From Opitutaceae bacterium UBA3033 (lineage in GTDB: Bacteria; Verrucomicrobiota; Verrucomicrobiia; Opitutales; Opitutaceae): DNA of 21,544 nucleotides. The stretch covers positions 1 through 21,544 of the forward strand of contig DFDG01000172.1 of the NCBI GenBank assembly GCA_002367815.1, written 5' to 3'. Made by a program: the position numbers and the translations under genes. The notes beneath the pieces are model-generated. The model was not told the DNA's origin and ran no database searches. It worked only from the letters and a program-made list of their open reading frames with translations. Shown piece by piece: positions 1-8,190 of this stretch (the first letter of the stretch is position 1; each line of letters begins with the position of its first letter).

Positions 1-1023
1 AAACAGCTTTTTGGAGCTGATCATGCCAATGTGCAGCCACACTCCGGCTCACAGGCGAATTTTGCCGTCTACACGGCCGTGCTGAAACCGGGCGACAAGA
101 TTCTCGGCATGAATCTCAGCCACGGCGGTCACCTCACACACGGCAATCCCGCCAACTTTTCCGGCAAGTTATACGAGTTCGTGCAATACGGAGTGCGCGA
201 AGACACCGGACTCATAGACTACGATGAACTCGCCGCCGTCGCTGAACGCGAAAAGCCCAGGATGATCACAGTGGGTGCATCGGCCTACTCGCGCATCATC
301 GACTTTGCCCGCATGGGCGAAATAGCGAGAAGCGTCGGGGCCTATCTCTTTGCCGATATCGCACACATTGCTGGACTGGTCGCATCAGGGCATCATCCCT
401 CACCTGTGGAGCATGCTGATTTTGTCACGACCACGACGCATAAGACCCTGCGCGGGCCGCGCGGAGGACTAATCCTCTGCAAAGCCGAACACGCCAAGGC
501 GATTGATTCGGCGGTGTTCCCGGGGGCGCAAGGCGGCCCGTTGGAGCACGTCATAGCAGCCAAAGCTGTGTGCTTCGGCGAATGTTTGAAGCCGGAGTTC
601 AAGGAATACTCCGCCCAAATCGTAAGGAATTCTCAGGCTTTGGCCACGGCCATGGTTGAGCGCGGTTACAAGATTATCTCCGATGGCACTGACAATCATC
701 TGATGTTGATCGATCTGCGCGCCAAGTTCCCGGAACTGACCGGCAAAGTCGCCCAAGCCAAGCTCGATCTCGCCAATATCACCTGCAATAAGAACGCCGT
801 GCCATTCGAGACGCGTTCACCTTTTCAGGCCTCCGGCGTCCGTCTGGGCACCCCGGCTGTAACCACTCGGGGCATGCTTGAAAATGATATGAACGAAATC
901 GCGAACCTGATCGATACGGTGCTTAGTGCCATCGGCTCTCCGGAGCTCGATGGTGTCATTGCTGATGTGAAAAACCGCGTGCTCGCTCTTACCGGTCGCT
1001 TTCCCCTGCCCTACAAGTTGTAA
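1..1023 (+). CDS. glyA: Serine hydroxymethyltransferase, 5'-truncated by window edge
   Basis: This cytosolic PLP enzyme interconverts serine and glycine and passes a one-carbon unit to tetrahydrofolate. The reading frame is open from base 1 (translation begins KQLFGADHANVQPHSGSQAN), so the true start lies upstream; the internal ATG at 31 is not the start. The family signatures are clear: the N-terminal HANVQPHSGSQAN segment, then TTTTHKTLRGPRGG with the Schiff-base lysine codon at 442-444, and RLGTPAVTTRG near the C-terminus. About 340 residues are present of a usual 415-430, so roughly the first 80 are missing. The stop is TAA at 1021-1023. A hairpin with a T-rich tail follows at 1112-1159. 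The family assignment is very secure. Confidence 0.97.
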   Translation, partial: KQLFGADHANVQPHSGSQANFAVYTAVLKPGDKILGMNLSHGGHLTHGNPANFSGKLYEFVQYGVREDTGLIDYDELAAVAEREKPRMITVGASAYSRIIDFARMGEIARSVGAYLFADIAHIAGLVASGHHPSPVEHADFVTTTTHKTLRGPRGGLILCKAEHAKAIDSAVFPGAQGGPLEHVIAAKAVCFGECLKPEFKEYSAQIVRNSQALATAMVERGYKIISDGTDNHLMLIDLRAKFPELTGKVAQAKLDLANITCNKNAVPFETRSPFQASGVRLGTPAVTTRGMLENDMNEIANLIDTVLSAIGSPELDGVIADVKNRVLALTGRFPLPYKL

Positions 1024-1111
1024 ACTGCGGTTCCAAACGCCGGAAAGAGCAGAAAGCGGAGGACGGAGCAGCCGAAGGCTAAAACCGGTTGAGCGACTGA
1101 TTCCAAGGTTG

Positions 1112-1159
1112 AGCAGTTTGCGCCTTGGCGTGGCGGACTGAACTGCTTTGCTTGTTTTT
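1112..1159 (+). terminator. Candidate intrinsic terminator after glyA, abutting the next start codon
   Basis: AGCAGTT (1112-1118) pairs perfectly with AACTGCT (1141-1147). Inside it CGCC (1121-1124) can pair with GGCG (1132-1135). The right arm is followed by TTGCTTGTTTTT (1148-1159). This looks like a rho-independent terminator for glyA, but the loop is large and the T-tract interrupted. It ends only five bases before the GTG of the MFS gene, so it could instead be a leader hairpin acting on that start. Confidence 0.45.
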
Positions 1160-1164
1160 CCCCT

Positions 1165-2496
1165 GTGACGCAATCTTCCACTTCTACATCATCCAACGAA
1201 CGTCCGCTTTCACTGGGGGTTATTTTCCTGACGATCTTCATCGATCTGCTTGGGTTTACGATCATCTTTCCCTTGTTCCCGGCGCTGTTGGATCACTATC
1301 TTTTGGTTGATGGCCATGGGGGAGTCTTGGGTTGGCTGTTAACGCAAATTGACCAGCTGGCCCAGCTGGCCGGATCGCATAGCAACTACCGCGCAGTTTT
1401 ATTTGGCGGGGTGTTGGGCTCACTCTATGCCTTTCTGCAATTTGTCTTTGCCCCGATCTGGGGCAGCTTGTCCGACCGGGTAGGACGTCGCTCAGTGCTA
1501 CTGATTACGGTCACCGGCACGACTCTTAGTTACGTGCTTTGGTTTTTTAGCGGTTCATTTTTACTGTTCATCATCGCACGATTGATCGGCGGTGCATTTG
1601 CCGGAAACCTATCGGTGGCGACTGCGGCTGTAGCCGATGTTACCTCGCGGGAAAATCGGGCCAAAGGCATGGGCATTGTGGGTGTCGCGTTTGGTCTGGG
1701 GTTTCTCTTTGGTCCGGCTATCGGCAGCGTTGCCTCCTTTTACGACCTGAGTAGCGGTCACCCCGAACTCACCAAATGGGGCGTAAATCCATTTTCCCTG
1801 CCCGCGCTGATTTCATTTGGTTTCAGTCTGATCAATCTGATCTGGGTCTGGCTGCGGTTTCGCGAAACGCTGAATCCCGCTGAGAGAGACAAGAGTGAAA
1901 CCATGCGGATCCGTCATCCGTTGCATGAACTGATGAATGCTGAAGCCGGCCCCGCCCGTCGCACCAACTGGCTCTACTTCATCTACAACCTCTCATTCAG
2001 CGGCATGGAGTTTTCCCTGCCCTTTCTTGCCGCCGAGCGCTTCGGTTACCAGCCAACCGATATGTTCAAAATCTTTGTCTTTCTCGGCTTCGTTTTGATT
2101 TTTACCCAAGGGGGAATTGTGCGCCGGGCCGTGCCGCGCTTTGGTGAAAAACGCGTGCTGCTTACCGGATTGATGGGCGTCTGCGCAGGCATCGCCTTGG
2201 TGGGTATCGCATCCACCAGCTGGATTTTCTATGTTGGGCTGGCTGCGATTGGTATCGGATCTGGATTAACCAACCCCACCATTTCATCGCTGGTGTCACT
2301 GTATAGCCCATCAACCCAGCAAGGCCGAATGCTCGGAATTTTTCGTTCCCTTGGTTCATTGGCCCGCGGCATCGGACCACTCGTAGCCTGTTCCCTTTAT
2401 TGGTGGCTGGGTGGCACCGTTACTTATCTGGCAGCGGCAGCCATAGTGGTGGTGCCATGGATGATGGCCTTGCCCCTGCCCAAACCCGAAAAATGA
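1165..2496 (+). CDS. MFS transporter, DHA1/TetA-like drug efflux type
   Basis: Predicted inner-membrane secondary transporter of 443 residues, about 12 transmembrane segments, most similar in pattern to the TetA/multidrug proton antiporters (DHA1). The N-terminus is a short Ser/Thr-rich cytoplasmic tail, then a first helix at about 18-46 (VIFLTIFIDLLGFTIIFPLF). Motif A is seen at 100-112 as GSLSDRVGRRSVL, in the loop between helices 2 and 3. An atypically long hydrophilic insertion (about 46-75) lies between helices 1 and 2. The start is GTG at 1165; no other plausible in-frame start precedes the first helix, and no Shine-Dalgarno sequence is visible. The stop TGA overlaps the next ATG (ATGA), so the downstream lipoprotein protease is probably co-translated. 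The substrate cannot be read from the sequence. Confidence 0.88.
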   Translation: MTQSSTSTSSNERPLSLGVIFLTIFIDLLGFTIIFPLFPALLDHYLLVDGHGGVLGWLLTQIDQLAQLAGSHSNYRAVLFGGVLGSLYAFLQFVFAPIWGSLSDRVGRRSVLLITVTGTTLSYVLWFFSGSFLLFIIARLIGGAFAGNLSVATAAVADVTSRENRAKGMGIVGVAFGLGFLFGPAIGSVASFYDLSSGHPELTKWGVNPFSLPALISFGFSLINLIWVWLRFRETLNPAERDKSETMRIRHPLHELMNAEAGPARRTNWLYFIYNLSFSGMEFSLPFLAAERFGYQPTDMFKIFVFLGFVLIFTQGGIVRRAVPRFGEKRVLLTGLMGVCAGIALVGIASTSWIFYVGLAAIGIGSGLTNPTISSLVSLYSPSTQQGRMLGIFRSLGSLARGIGPLVACSLYWWLGGTVTYLAAAAIVVVPWMMALPLPKPEK

Positions 2497-3683
2497 TCCG
2501 ACCTCGCATTGCTCTGCTGCTATTCGCAGGCTGCTTCGTCTTTTTGGCCAGCGGATGTAAGACTTTTCATCGCGAACCCCCACGCCCGGGACGCACCACA
2601 TTGTCTTCCCCGTTGGTCGTATTGCCTGCAATGACGATTGGGAATTATCTGATCGTTGAAACCAAATGGGACAAATACGGCCCTTATCGTTTTCTCATCG
2701 ATACCGGATCTTCAGTCACCCATGTGACTCCGGAAATAGCTGACCGCTATTCCGCAAAGCCCCCCACCCCCGAAACCCTCCCTCAGGTGCGGGTCAAGTC
2801 CGCTTCCGGTGAATCCACTTTGTTGCCTTCCACCACCCTGAGTAAAATCGAACTGGGGGGCGCGAGTTTTCAGCAAGTCGCAGTGCTCATCTACGATTGT
2901 GATCAATTATCCGCCCACTTGGGTGTGAAGATCGACGGCATCCTTGGTTTCCCGCTCTTCCGCGAAACCTTGCTCACGCTGGATTACCCTCAATCCAGAC
3001 TCATCCTCTCGCCTTGGAATCCAGCCGCTCTGGTGCCTGGGACACCCATAAAATTTAACAACACCCATCGCACTCCGCTCATTCCAATCCAAGTCGGCCA
3101 ACAAAAGCTGGTTGCGCTCATCGATAGTGGCAGCGACGCCGGGCTCAACCTCAACCCACTGGGCCTCACGGTTAATTTCACCTCTTCACCGCGACCGGCC
3201 GTGCTCATGGGCACCTTGACCGGCGATCATTATCAGCAAGTGGCAAGGCTGGGAGAATCTCTGACCATCGGCGAATATTCCCTGCCAAAACCTATCGTTT
3301 ATTTGACTGATGGGGTTTCATCCTTGGGTGGAGAATTGCTCAAACACTTCAGTCTGACTTTCGATCAGGAGCGCAACCAAGTGACGTTTTACCGCGAATC
3401 TCGTGGCCCACTCACCACTCCGGCCAAACGCAGCACCGGATTGCGATTCAGCAAAACCCCGGCCTATTGGCGAATCGCCAGCGTGGTGCCAGATACATCC
3501 GCCGCCACTGCCGGGGTGCGAGCCGGCGATTTGATCAGTCGGATCAATGGTGAACCGATCACGACATGGGACCTTCGGCGTTACGACCAGCTCCTCACCC
3601 AGGCCAGTGAGGTGACCTTCACTTTTCTGCGCGGCACCGTTGAAACACCACTCACTTTGCCGGTCTTCGATCTGGTGCCTTGA
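2493..3683 (+). CDS. Lipoprotein with duplicated aspartyl protease (retropepsin-like) fold plus PDZ domain
   Basis: Predicted 396-residue periplasm-facing protein. The start ATG at 2493 overlaps the MFS stop (ATGA) and gives a good lipoprotein signal: basic MIRPR, hydrophobic core, then LASGC with acylated Cys22. Lys at +2 favours the outer membrane. The first catalytic-type motif is LIDTGSS at 69-74 (Asp70) and a second is LIDSGSD at 209-214 (Asp211). Two half-sites in one chain suggest an intramolecular pepsin-like pair rather than a homodimer. Residues about 325-392 form a PDZ domain (VVPDTSAATAGVRAGDLISR and INGEPI), probably binding unfolded or C-terminal peptides. Starting further upstream, inside the MFS gene, would lose the signal peptide. 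It ends three bases from the convergent rsmB stop. The link with the transporter is operonic only; the substrate is unknown. Confidence 0.85.
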   Translation: MIRPRIALLLFAGCFVFLASGCKTFHREPPRPGRTTLSSPLVVLPAMTIGNYLIVETKWDKYGPYRFLIDTGSSVTHVTPEIADRYSAKPPTPETLPQVRVKSASGESTLLPSTTLSKIELGGASFQQVAVLIYDCDQLSAHLGVKIDGILGFPLFRETLLTLDYPQSRLILSPWNPAALVPGTPIKFNNTHRTPLIPIQVGQQKLVALIDSGSDAGLNLNPLGLTVNFTSSPRPAVLMGTLTGDHYQQVARLGESLTIGEYSLPKPIVYLTDGVSSLGGELLKHFSLTFDQERNQVTFYRESRGPLTTPAKRSTGLRFSKTPAYWRIASVVPDTSAATAGVRAGDLISRINGEPITTWDLRRYDQLLTQASEVTFTFLRGTVETPLTLPVFDLVP

Positions 3684-3686
3684 CCG

Positions 3687-4994
3687 TTAACTCCGGCGGA
3701 GAAGGAAAACCCCGGCTCCGTCATGCCCGGTTGCCCAAGGATAACTCAGCACACTTTTCTCCAGCTTAAAGGGTCCACCCGCACGACTGTCGAAAAACGC
3801 CTTGATGACTTTTTCGTTCTCATCGGCATCAATACTGCACGTAGAGTAAAGCAAACGACCCCCGGGACCCACAAAACGGGCCGCGGCATGCAACAAAGCC
3901 AATTGCTGTTTGGGGTGCTTGCGAAAATCGCCTTCCTGCAGGCGCCATTTTACATCGATACGATGCCGCATTACCCCGGTATTACTGCACGGTGAATCCA
4001 ATAGGACCGCTGGGTAAGATGTGGGCAATTTGTGCTCTTTGAGCACCTCACTAAAACCTTCCAACAAATCTGCCTGCACGAGCGCCACTTCTACCCCGGT
4101 GATTTTCGCCAGATTTTCCTTCAGGCGATCAATTCGCGGACTCGGCAAGTCGAGAGCTACGATTTGCCCTCCTGGAACCTTGGCGGTCATGGTGTCGGCA
4201 ATCAAAAGACTTTTTCCTCCGGGAGCCGCACACAAATCAAGCACCGACTCACCAGATTGGGGATCGAGCAGCTCGATCGCGAGTCGGGTTGCGGGGTCCT
4301 GAAGATAAACCTGACCGGCTTTGAGCAACGGTTCGACGTCAGACCAGCGACCCGCACCAATCTCAAAATAACCCGGCCACTCCGTAGCGGTTAGAAAATC
4401 AGGGGGTAATGCCGAGGCGTCCCGCCAACGCAAGCAAGCCCGCGCGGGAGTTTGGTTCCACTCCAACAATTTACGTGTATTCTCAGCCCCATACTGCACC
4501 AACCAACGTTTAACCATCCACTCGGGATGTGAATAATAATCAGCTAACTCGTTTGCTTGAGCAACTTTAGGCGGGCTCTCTTTATTCAGAAGTGGGGCCA
4601 GTTTACGCACCACGGCGTTCACCAATCGGGACTCTGCCGGGCTGGCCAGCGTTTTGGTCTGTTCCACGGCATGGTGCACAATTTTAGCCACCATCCCCTC
4701 CTCTTCAGCACTGTTGTTCGCTTCGATCAGCTCAAAACCGGCGACGAACAGGACTGCACGAGTGGCAAATCGCGGGGGATGAACTACCAAACGACTTATT
4801 TCCGACTCCAAGCGCCCATAATGCCTTATTACGCCATAAACAAGGTGTTGGCATCGCGCACGATCCGAGGGCGACAGCCCCGAAGGCATCTTTTCCAGTA
4901 ATGTATCAACCCGATCACGTTGATCGAGCCATCTGGCTACATACTGAGCGGCCAAAGGCCATGAGCCTCGAGGAGGTGCTTCTTGGGTGCTCAT
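3687..4994 (-). CDS. rsmB: 16S rRNA m5C967 methyltransferase (RsmB)
   Basis: Predicted cytosolic SAM-dependent RNA methyltransferase that makes m5C at position 967 of 16S rRNA. It has 435 residues, close to the usual 430-450. The N-terminal 140 residues are a NusB-like RNA-binding helical domain (CQHLVYGVIRHYGRLE, RLVNAVVRKL). The C-terminal Rossmann methyltransferase has the SAM motif LDLCAAPGGKS at 252-262, motif IV DSPCSNTG with Cys336, and motif VI YSTCSID with the nucleophilic Cys386. Both cysteines of the m5C mechanism are present. The start ATG (4994) has no Shine-Dalgarno sequence. The gene is divergent from greA across an 81-bp gap and convergent with the protease gene (3 bp apart). 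RsmB rather than RsmF is favoured by the NusB-like domain. Confidence 0.94.
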   Translation of the reverse strand: MSTQEAPPRGSWPLAAQYVARWLDQRDRVDTLLEKMPSGLSPSDRARCQHLVYGVIRHYGRLESEISRLVVHPPRFATRAVLFVAGFELIEANNSAEEEGMVAKIVHHAVEQTKTLASPAESRLVNAVVRKLAPLLNKESPPKVAQANELADYYSHPEWMVKRWLVQYGAENTRKLLEWNQTPARACLRWRDASALPPDFLTATEWPGYFEIGAGRWSDVEPLLKAGQVYLQDPATRLAIELLDPQSGESVLDLCAAPGGKSLLIADTMTAKVPGGQIVALDLPSPRIDRLKENLAKITGVEVALVQADLLEGFSEVLKEHKLPTSYPAVLLDSPCSNTGVMRHRIDVKWRLQEGDFRKHPKQQLALLHAAARFVGPGGRLLYSTCSIDADENEKVIKAFFDSRAGGPFKLEKSVLSYPWATGHDGAGVFLLRRS

Positions 4995-5075
4995 ATGTTA
5001 AATCCGACACACTGTTTGACAAGGGAGGTCATTGTAAGCTGAACTTAATCCTTTTAGGACATAAAACACGCAATC

Positions 5076-6920
5076 ATGAATTCAGAAGCAGTCTCCGCGC
5101 TCATCGCTAAAACCCCGTCTCTCAAGGCATCCAAAGCTAAGATTGAGTCTATGGAACCCGGAGCCTATTGTGTGCACCGCAGCTGGGGTTTCGGCCAAAT
5201 CAAGAGCTACGATGAAGCCGCTCAGCGCTTGCTCATCGACTTTAAAGACAAGCCCGGCCACCCCATGGACCCGGTCTTTTGCATCAGCACAATGGATGTG
5301 TTACCCAGTAATCACCTGCTGGTTCGCAAAGAAACCGATAACGCAAGAATCATCGAACTGATTGCTGAAGATCCCGCCCAACTGCTGGTTGACGCACTCG
5401 AATCCTATCCTAACAACGCCGCCACGGCCATCGAGATTGAGATCGTTATGGCCCAAGTCGTAGGTGCAGATAAATTTAAGAAATGGTGGACCACAGCCCG
5501 CAAGGCCATCGCCAAGGACCCGCGCATCACTATTCCGGAAAAGAAAACCGAGTGCTATATCCGGCGCGAGACCCCCATCTCCGCCGAGGATGAGATCCTC
5601 GAGCAATTCCAATCCACCCGCTCAGCCCGCCGTCGGATTGCGCTCGCCGTGGACTTGCTCGATACGGCCACCAAGAAGGACATCAAGATTGAGTTGAACG
5701 AAATCCTGCAAGGCGTCGTCGATGCCGTACGCGACAGCAATCAGATCAACAGCTCCGAGAGACTTTACGGCGCAGCCGTGCGTGACGATCTCGCCAAGTT
5801 TCTGGGATCCGAAGTTGAGATGAAGCCCACGCAGGCGTCGCTGATCGCCGAAGTCCGCGACTTGGCGACGATCGCGGGGGATATTCCGGTTCATTTTCAA
5901 CGCCGATACCTCGATCTTATTAACCAGACTCACCCCATCGAGTCCCGCGATCTGATCTTCAATCTACTTAAGATCTCCCAGGGTAAATTTACTACTGAGT
6001 GTATTAATTTCCTCGTCGAACACGACCATTCCGAAGAACTCGCCGCCGCCCTCAAGCGCTGGCAGACCGAGCAAAACCTCCGAGCCCCGGTTCTGCTCTG
6101 GATCGTCAAGAACCGGCATTCCAAGAAGTTCGCCAAACTGCTCAACGACCTGATTACCCCCCGTTTGCTCAGCGCCATTTTCTTCGCTATCGATTACGAG
6201 GCGCTGCAGGCCGCGACCACCCGTCGCATCCCCCTCGCGGATATCCTGAGCGAAGACAAGGATCTGATTGCCGATTTGCTGTCGACGGCTGATCCCGAAA
6301 CCGCCCGCGACCTCGCCAACACTCTCTTGTTAAACCAAGGCTTTGAGGAACTCACCAAAAAGTCCCTGCTCGCCCGTTTCATCAAAATCTTCCCCAAAAT
6401 CCAGTCCCTCGTCGCCGCCGATGCCGAGAGCAAGGAAGAGCAATTGATTGTCTCCCGCGCCAGCCACGCCATCAAACGCGCGGAATACGAAAACATCGTC
6501 TCGAAAAAGATACCGGAAAACTCCAAGGCCATCGCCACCGCCCGTGAACACGGCGACCTCAAGGAAAATTCCGAATACAAAATGGCCAAACAGGACCAGC
6601 AGGTTCTCATGGCGCACAAGACCAACCTTGAGCGCGATCTCGGTCGGGCTCGGATCACTGATTTCCAGGAGGCCTCCAAAGAACAGGTCAGCGTCGGCAC
6701 CATTGTGGAAGTGAAGAACACCACTTCCAATCAGACCACCCGCTACACCATCTTGGGCGTATGGGACGGTGTGCCAGAGAAAAACATTCTCTCATACAAA
6801 ACACCCTTCGGTGAAGCCTTGCTGGGGAAGAAGGCGGGAGACATTGTCACGGTGAAGACCGGCGCTTCTGAAGATGATTACAAAATCATCAGTATCCAGC
6901 GTTACGCCGATACCCTTTAA
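5076..6920 (+). CDS. greA: GreA-type transcription elongation factor with long N-terminal extension
   Basis: Predicted 614-residue protein. Residues about 455-614 match a complete GreA: a coiled coil carrying AREHGDLKENSEYKMAK, then the C-terminal FKBP-like domain (VSVGTIVEVKN, SYKTPFGEALLGKKAGDIV). The coiled-coil tip keeps Asp494 and Glu497, equivalent to E. coli GreA Asp41 and Glu44, so it should still stimulate transcript cleavage in backtracked RNA polymerase. Canonical GreA is about 158 residues; here about 450 residues precede it. These begin with a small beta-rich module at about 26-80 (PGAYCVHRSWGFGQIKSY then LLIDFKDKPGH), reminiscent of CarD/Tudor-like domains, followed by a long helical, possibly repeat-like region. 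An extended GreA of similar size is, from memory, typical of Chlamydia. An AGGA lies 16 bases before the ATG, too far to be convincing. A strong terminator follows. Confidence 0.92.
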   Translation: MNSEAVSALIAKTPSLKASKAKIESMEPGAYCVHRSWGFGQIKSYDEAAQRLLIDFKDKPGHPMDPVFCISTMDVLPSNHLLVRKETDNARIIELIAEDPAQLLVDALESYPNNAATAIEIEIVMAQVVGADKFKKWWTTARKAIAKDPRITIPEKKTECYIRRETPISAEDEILEQFQSTRSARRRIALAVDLLDTATKKDIKIELNEILQGVVDAVRDSNQINSSERLYGAAVRDDLAKFLGSEVEMKPTQASLIAEVRDLATIAGDIPVHFQRRYLDLINQTHPIESRDLIFNLLKISQGKFTTECINFLVEHDHSEELAAALKRWQTEQNLRAPVLLWIVKNRHSKKFAKLLNDLITPRLLSAIFFAIDYEALQAATTRRIPLADILSEDKDLIADLLSTADPETARDLANTLLLNQGFEELTKKSLLARFIKIFPKIQSLVAADAESKEEQLIVSRASHAIKRAEYENIVSKKIPENSKAIATAREHGDLKENSEYKMAKQDQQVLMAHKTNLERDLGRARITDFQEASKEQVSVGTIVEVKNTTSNQTTRYTILGVWDGVPEKNILSYKTPFGEALLGKKAGDIVTVKTGASEDDYKIISIQRYADTL

Positions 6921-6939
6921 TCTTGGATCATTCTTTCCC

Positions 6940-6967
6940 AAGGCACCGTTTTTACGGTGCCTTTTTT
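6940..6967 (+). terminator. Intrinsic terminator after greA
   Basis: A perfect 10-bp stem, AAGGCACCGT (6940-6949) with ACGGTGCCTT (6954-6963), closes a TTTT tetraloop and is followed by TTTT. The A-rich start of the left arm and the T tail make it partly bidirectional, but no minus-strand gene ends here. It starts 20 bases after the greA stop. Confidence 0.93.
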
Positions 6968-6979
6968 GTGCCTGCAAAT

Positions 6980-6993
6980 CCCGTCAGTACGGG
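6980..6993. promoter_or_regulatory. Small palindrome upstream of the ArsR-methyltransferase gene
   Basis: CCCGT (6980-6984) and ACGGG (6989-6993) flank CAGT, 43 bases before the GTG of the ArsR-type gene. CAAAT/ATTTG lie further out on either side. An inverted repeat here could be an autoregulatory operator for the winged-helix protein, or simply a leader hairpin. No confident -35/-10 pair was found. Confidence 0.25.
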
Positions 6994-7035
6994 CGGCATT
7001 GCATTTGAAGTAAAAATCAACAACCTTTCCTCTGC

Positions 7036-7974
7036 GTGAACGCCTCTTGGGACATTCTGAAAATTATCTCCGACCCCACCCGATTACGGCTACTGGCCCT
7101 ATTGCTCCGGGAAGAATTGTCGGTCGCTGAACTGCAGGACCTGCTGGGCATGGGCCAATCCCGTATCTCCTCCCAACTCGCCTTGCTGCGGCAGGGAGGA
7201 TTGGTATCGGACCGGCGCGAGGGAAAGAAAGCATTTTACTCCCTGAAAGTGGGGCTTTCGGAAAAGCAGTTAACCTTGCTCCGGGCCGCCCTCGATGCGG
7301 TGGAAGAATTACCCGCGATGATCGAGGACCGCGAAAATCTGGATCGCATCCTGCAAAAACGCCGCCGGACGCAGGAACAGTATTTTAACCTCATCGCTGG
7401 ACGCCTTGGTAAGAACTACTGCCCGGGCCGCTCGTGGGAAGCCATCGGGCATCTCGCTCTTCATCTGACGCCGGCGATCACCATTGCCGATCTCGGTGCG
7501 GGCGAAGGCCTAGTTTCCCAACTACTCGCCCGCCGGGCCAAACAGATTTGGTGTATCGATAATTCCTCCCGCATGGTCGAGGTCGGCACCGAACTCGCCC
7601 GGAAAAACAGCCTCGACAATCTAACCTACAAACTCGGCGATATCGAACAAGTGCCGCTGCCGGACAAGTCGGTGGATCTTGCAATACTCTCCCAAGCTCT
7701 GCACCACGCCCAACACCCGCAAGTCGCGGTGGATGAGGCTTTCCGCATCCTAAAACCTGGCGGCCAAATTCTCGTGCTTGATCTGGCTGAGCATGCATTT
7801 GAAAAAGCACGCGAGCTCTACGCCGATGTTTGGCTCGGCTTCAAAGAAAGCACGTTGCACGGCTTTCTCAAACGGTCCGGCTTCACGAAAGTAGGGGTTA
7901 ACGCCGTCGCCCACGAAAAATCAGAGCCAAATTTCACCACCCTGCTCGCCAGTGGATTGAAAAGCGCTCGTTAA
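7036..7974 (+). CDS. ArsR-family winged-helix regulator fused to SAM-dependent methyltransferase
   Basis: Predicted 312-residue two-domain protein. Residues 1-90 are an ArsR-type winged helix (WDILKIISDPTRLRLLALL, then the recognition helix in MGQSRISSQLALLRQGGLV and wing residues REGKKAFYSL). Residues about 110-312 are a class I methyltransferase with motif I ADLGAGEG at 151-158, an acidic residue after strand 2 (CIDNSS), and LKPGG at 239-243. The helix that carries the CVC metal site in classical ArsR reads ELSVAEL, so it is unlikely to be an arsenic or zinc sensor of that type. Proteins of this architecture are known in bacteria; SahR-like regulators of S-adenosylhomocysteine metabolism are one possibility, suggested only by architecture. 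The start is GTG without a Shine-Dalgarno sequence. It is convergent with slyX (9-bp gap). Confidence 0.88.
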   Translation: MNASWDILKIISDPTRLRLLALLLREELSVAELQDLLGMGQSRISSQLALLRQGGLVSDRREGKKAFYSLKVGLSEKQLTLLRAALDAVEELPAMIEDRENLDRILQKRRRTQEQYFNLIAGRLGKNYCPGRSWEAIGHLALHLTPAITIADLGAGEGLVSQLLARRAKQIWCIDNSSRMVEVGTELARKNSLDNLTYKLGDIEQVPLPDKSVDLAILSQALHHAQHPQVAVDEAFRILKPGGQILVLDLAEHAFEKARELYADVWLGFKESTLHGFLKRSGFTKVGVNAVAHEKSEPNFTTLLASGLKSAR

Positions 7975-7983
7975 TCAAGCCGC

Positions 7984-8190
7984 TCAATAATGCGGCGGTC
8001 GCTCATCCTGAAGCGATGAGGCATCGGCCTCACTTGGCGCCTGATCGGTTATCCTTTGCCGCATGCCGGCCAGCTCTTCTTTGATCCGAGCAATCATTTC
8101 CGCCATCTCGAGCATCGCTTTGTCCTGCTCAACCACATGGCGTTCCAGATAGGCCACTTTTTCTTCCAGATGTTGCAAGGCATCATTCAT
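7984..8190 (-). CDS. slyX: SlyX family protein
   Basis: Predicted 68-residue soluble, almost wholly helical coiled-coil protein. It matches SlyX by size, by an N-terminal heptad region (LEEKVAYLERHVVEQDKAMLEM) and by the characteristic C-terminal PPHY ending. The function of SlyX is not known. The start chosen is ATG at 8190, because it overlaps the stop of the response-regulator gene (ATGA) and has GAAGG seven bases upstream. A start at 8244 would add 18 residues unlike the family and lie inside the regulator gene. It is the last gene of a three-gene minus-strand unit and is probably translationally coupled to the regulator. Confidence 0.85.
   Translation of the reverse strand: MNDALQHLEEKVAYLERHVVEQDKAMLEMAEMIARIKEELAGMRQRITDQAPSEADASSLQDERPPHY

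Noticed and set aside
2400..2492. Upstream start for the aspartyl protease inside the MFS gene
   Set aside because: It would bury the lipoprotein signal peptide; ATG 2493 gives a proper signal and an ATGA junction.
5016..5049. Possible greA promoter with TTGACA at 5016-5021
   Set aside because: The -35 is perfect but no acceptable -10 lies 16-18 bases downstream (best 3 of 6); a minus-strand TACAAT (5031-5036) for rsmB likewise has no -35.
6194..6730. 178-codon open frame on the minus strand
   Set aside because: Antisense to greA; the Ser/Arg-rich translation is what is expected from the opposite strand of a Lys/Glu/Ala-rich gene.
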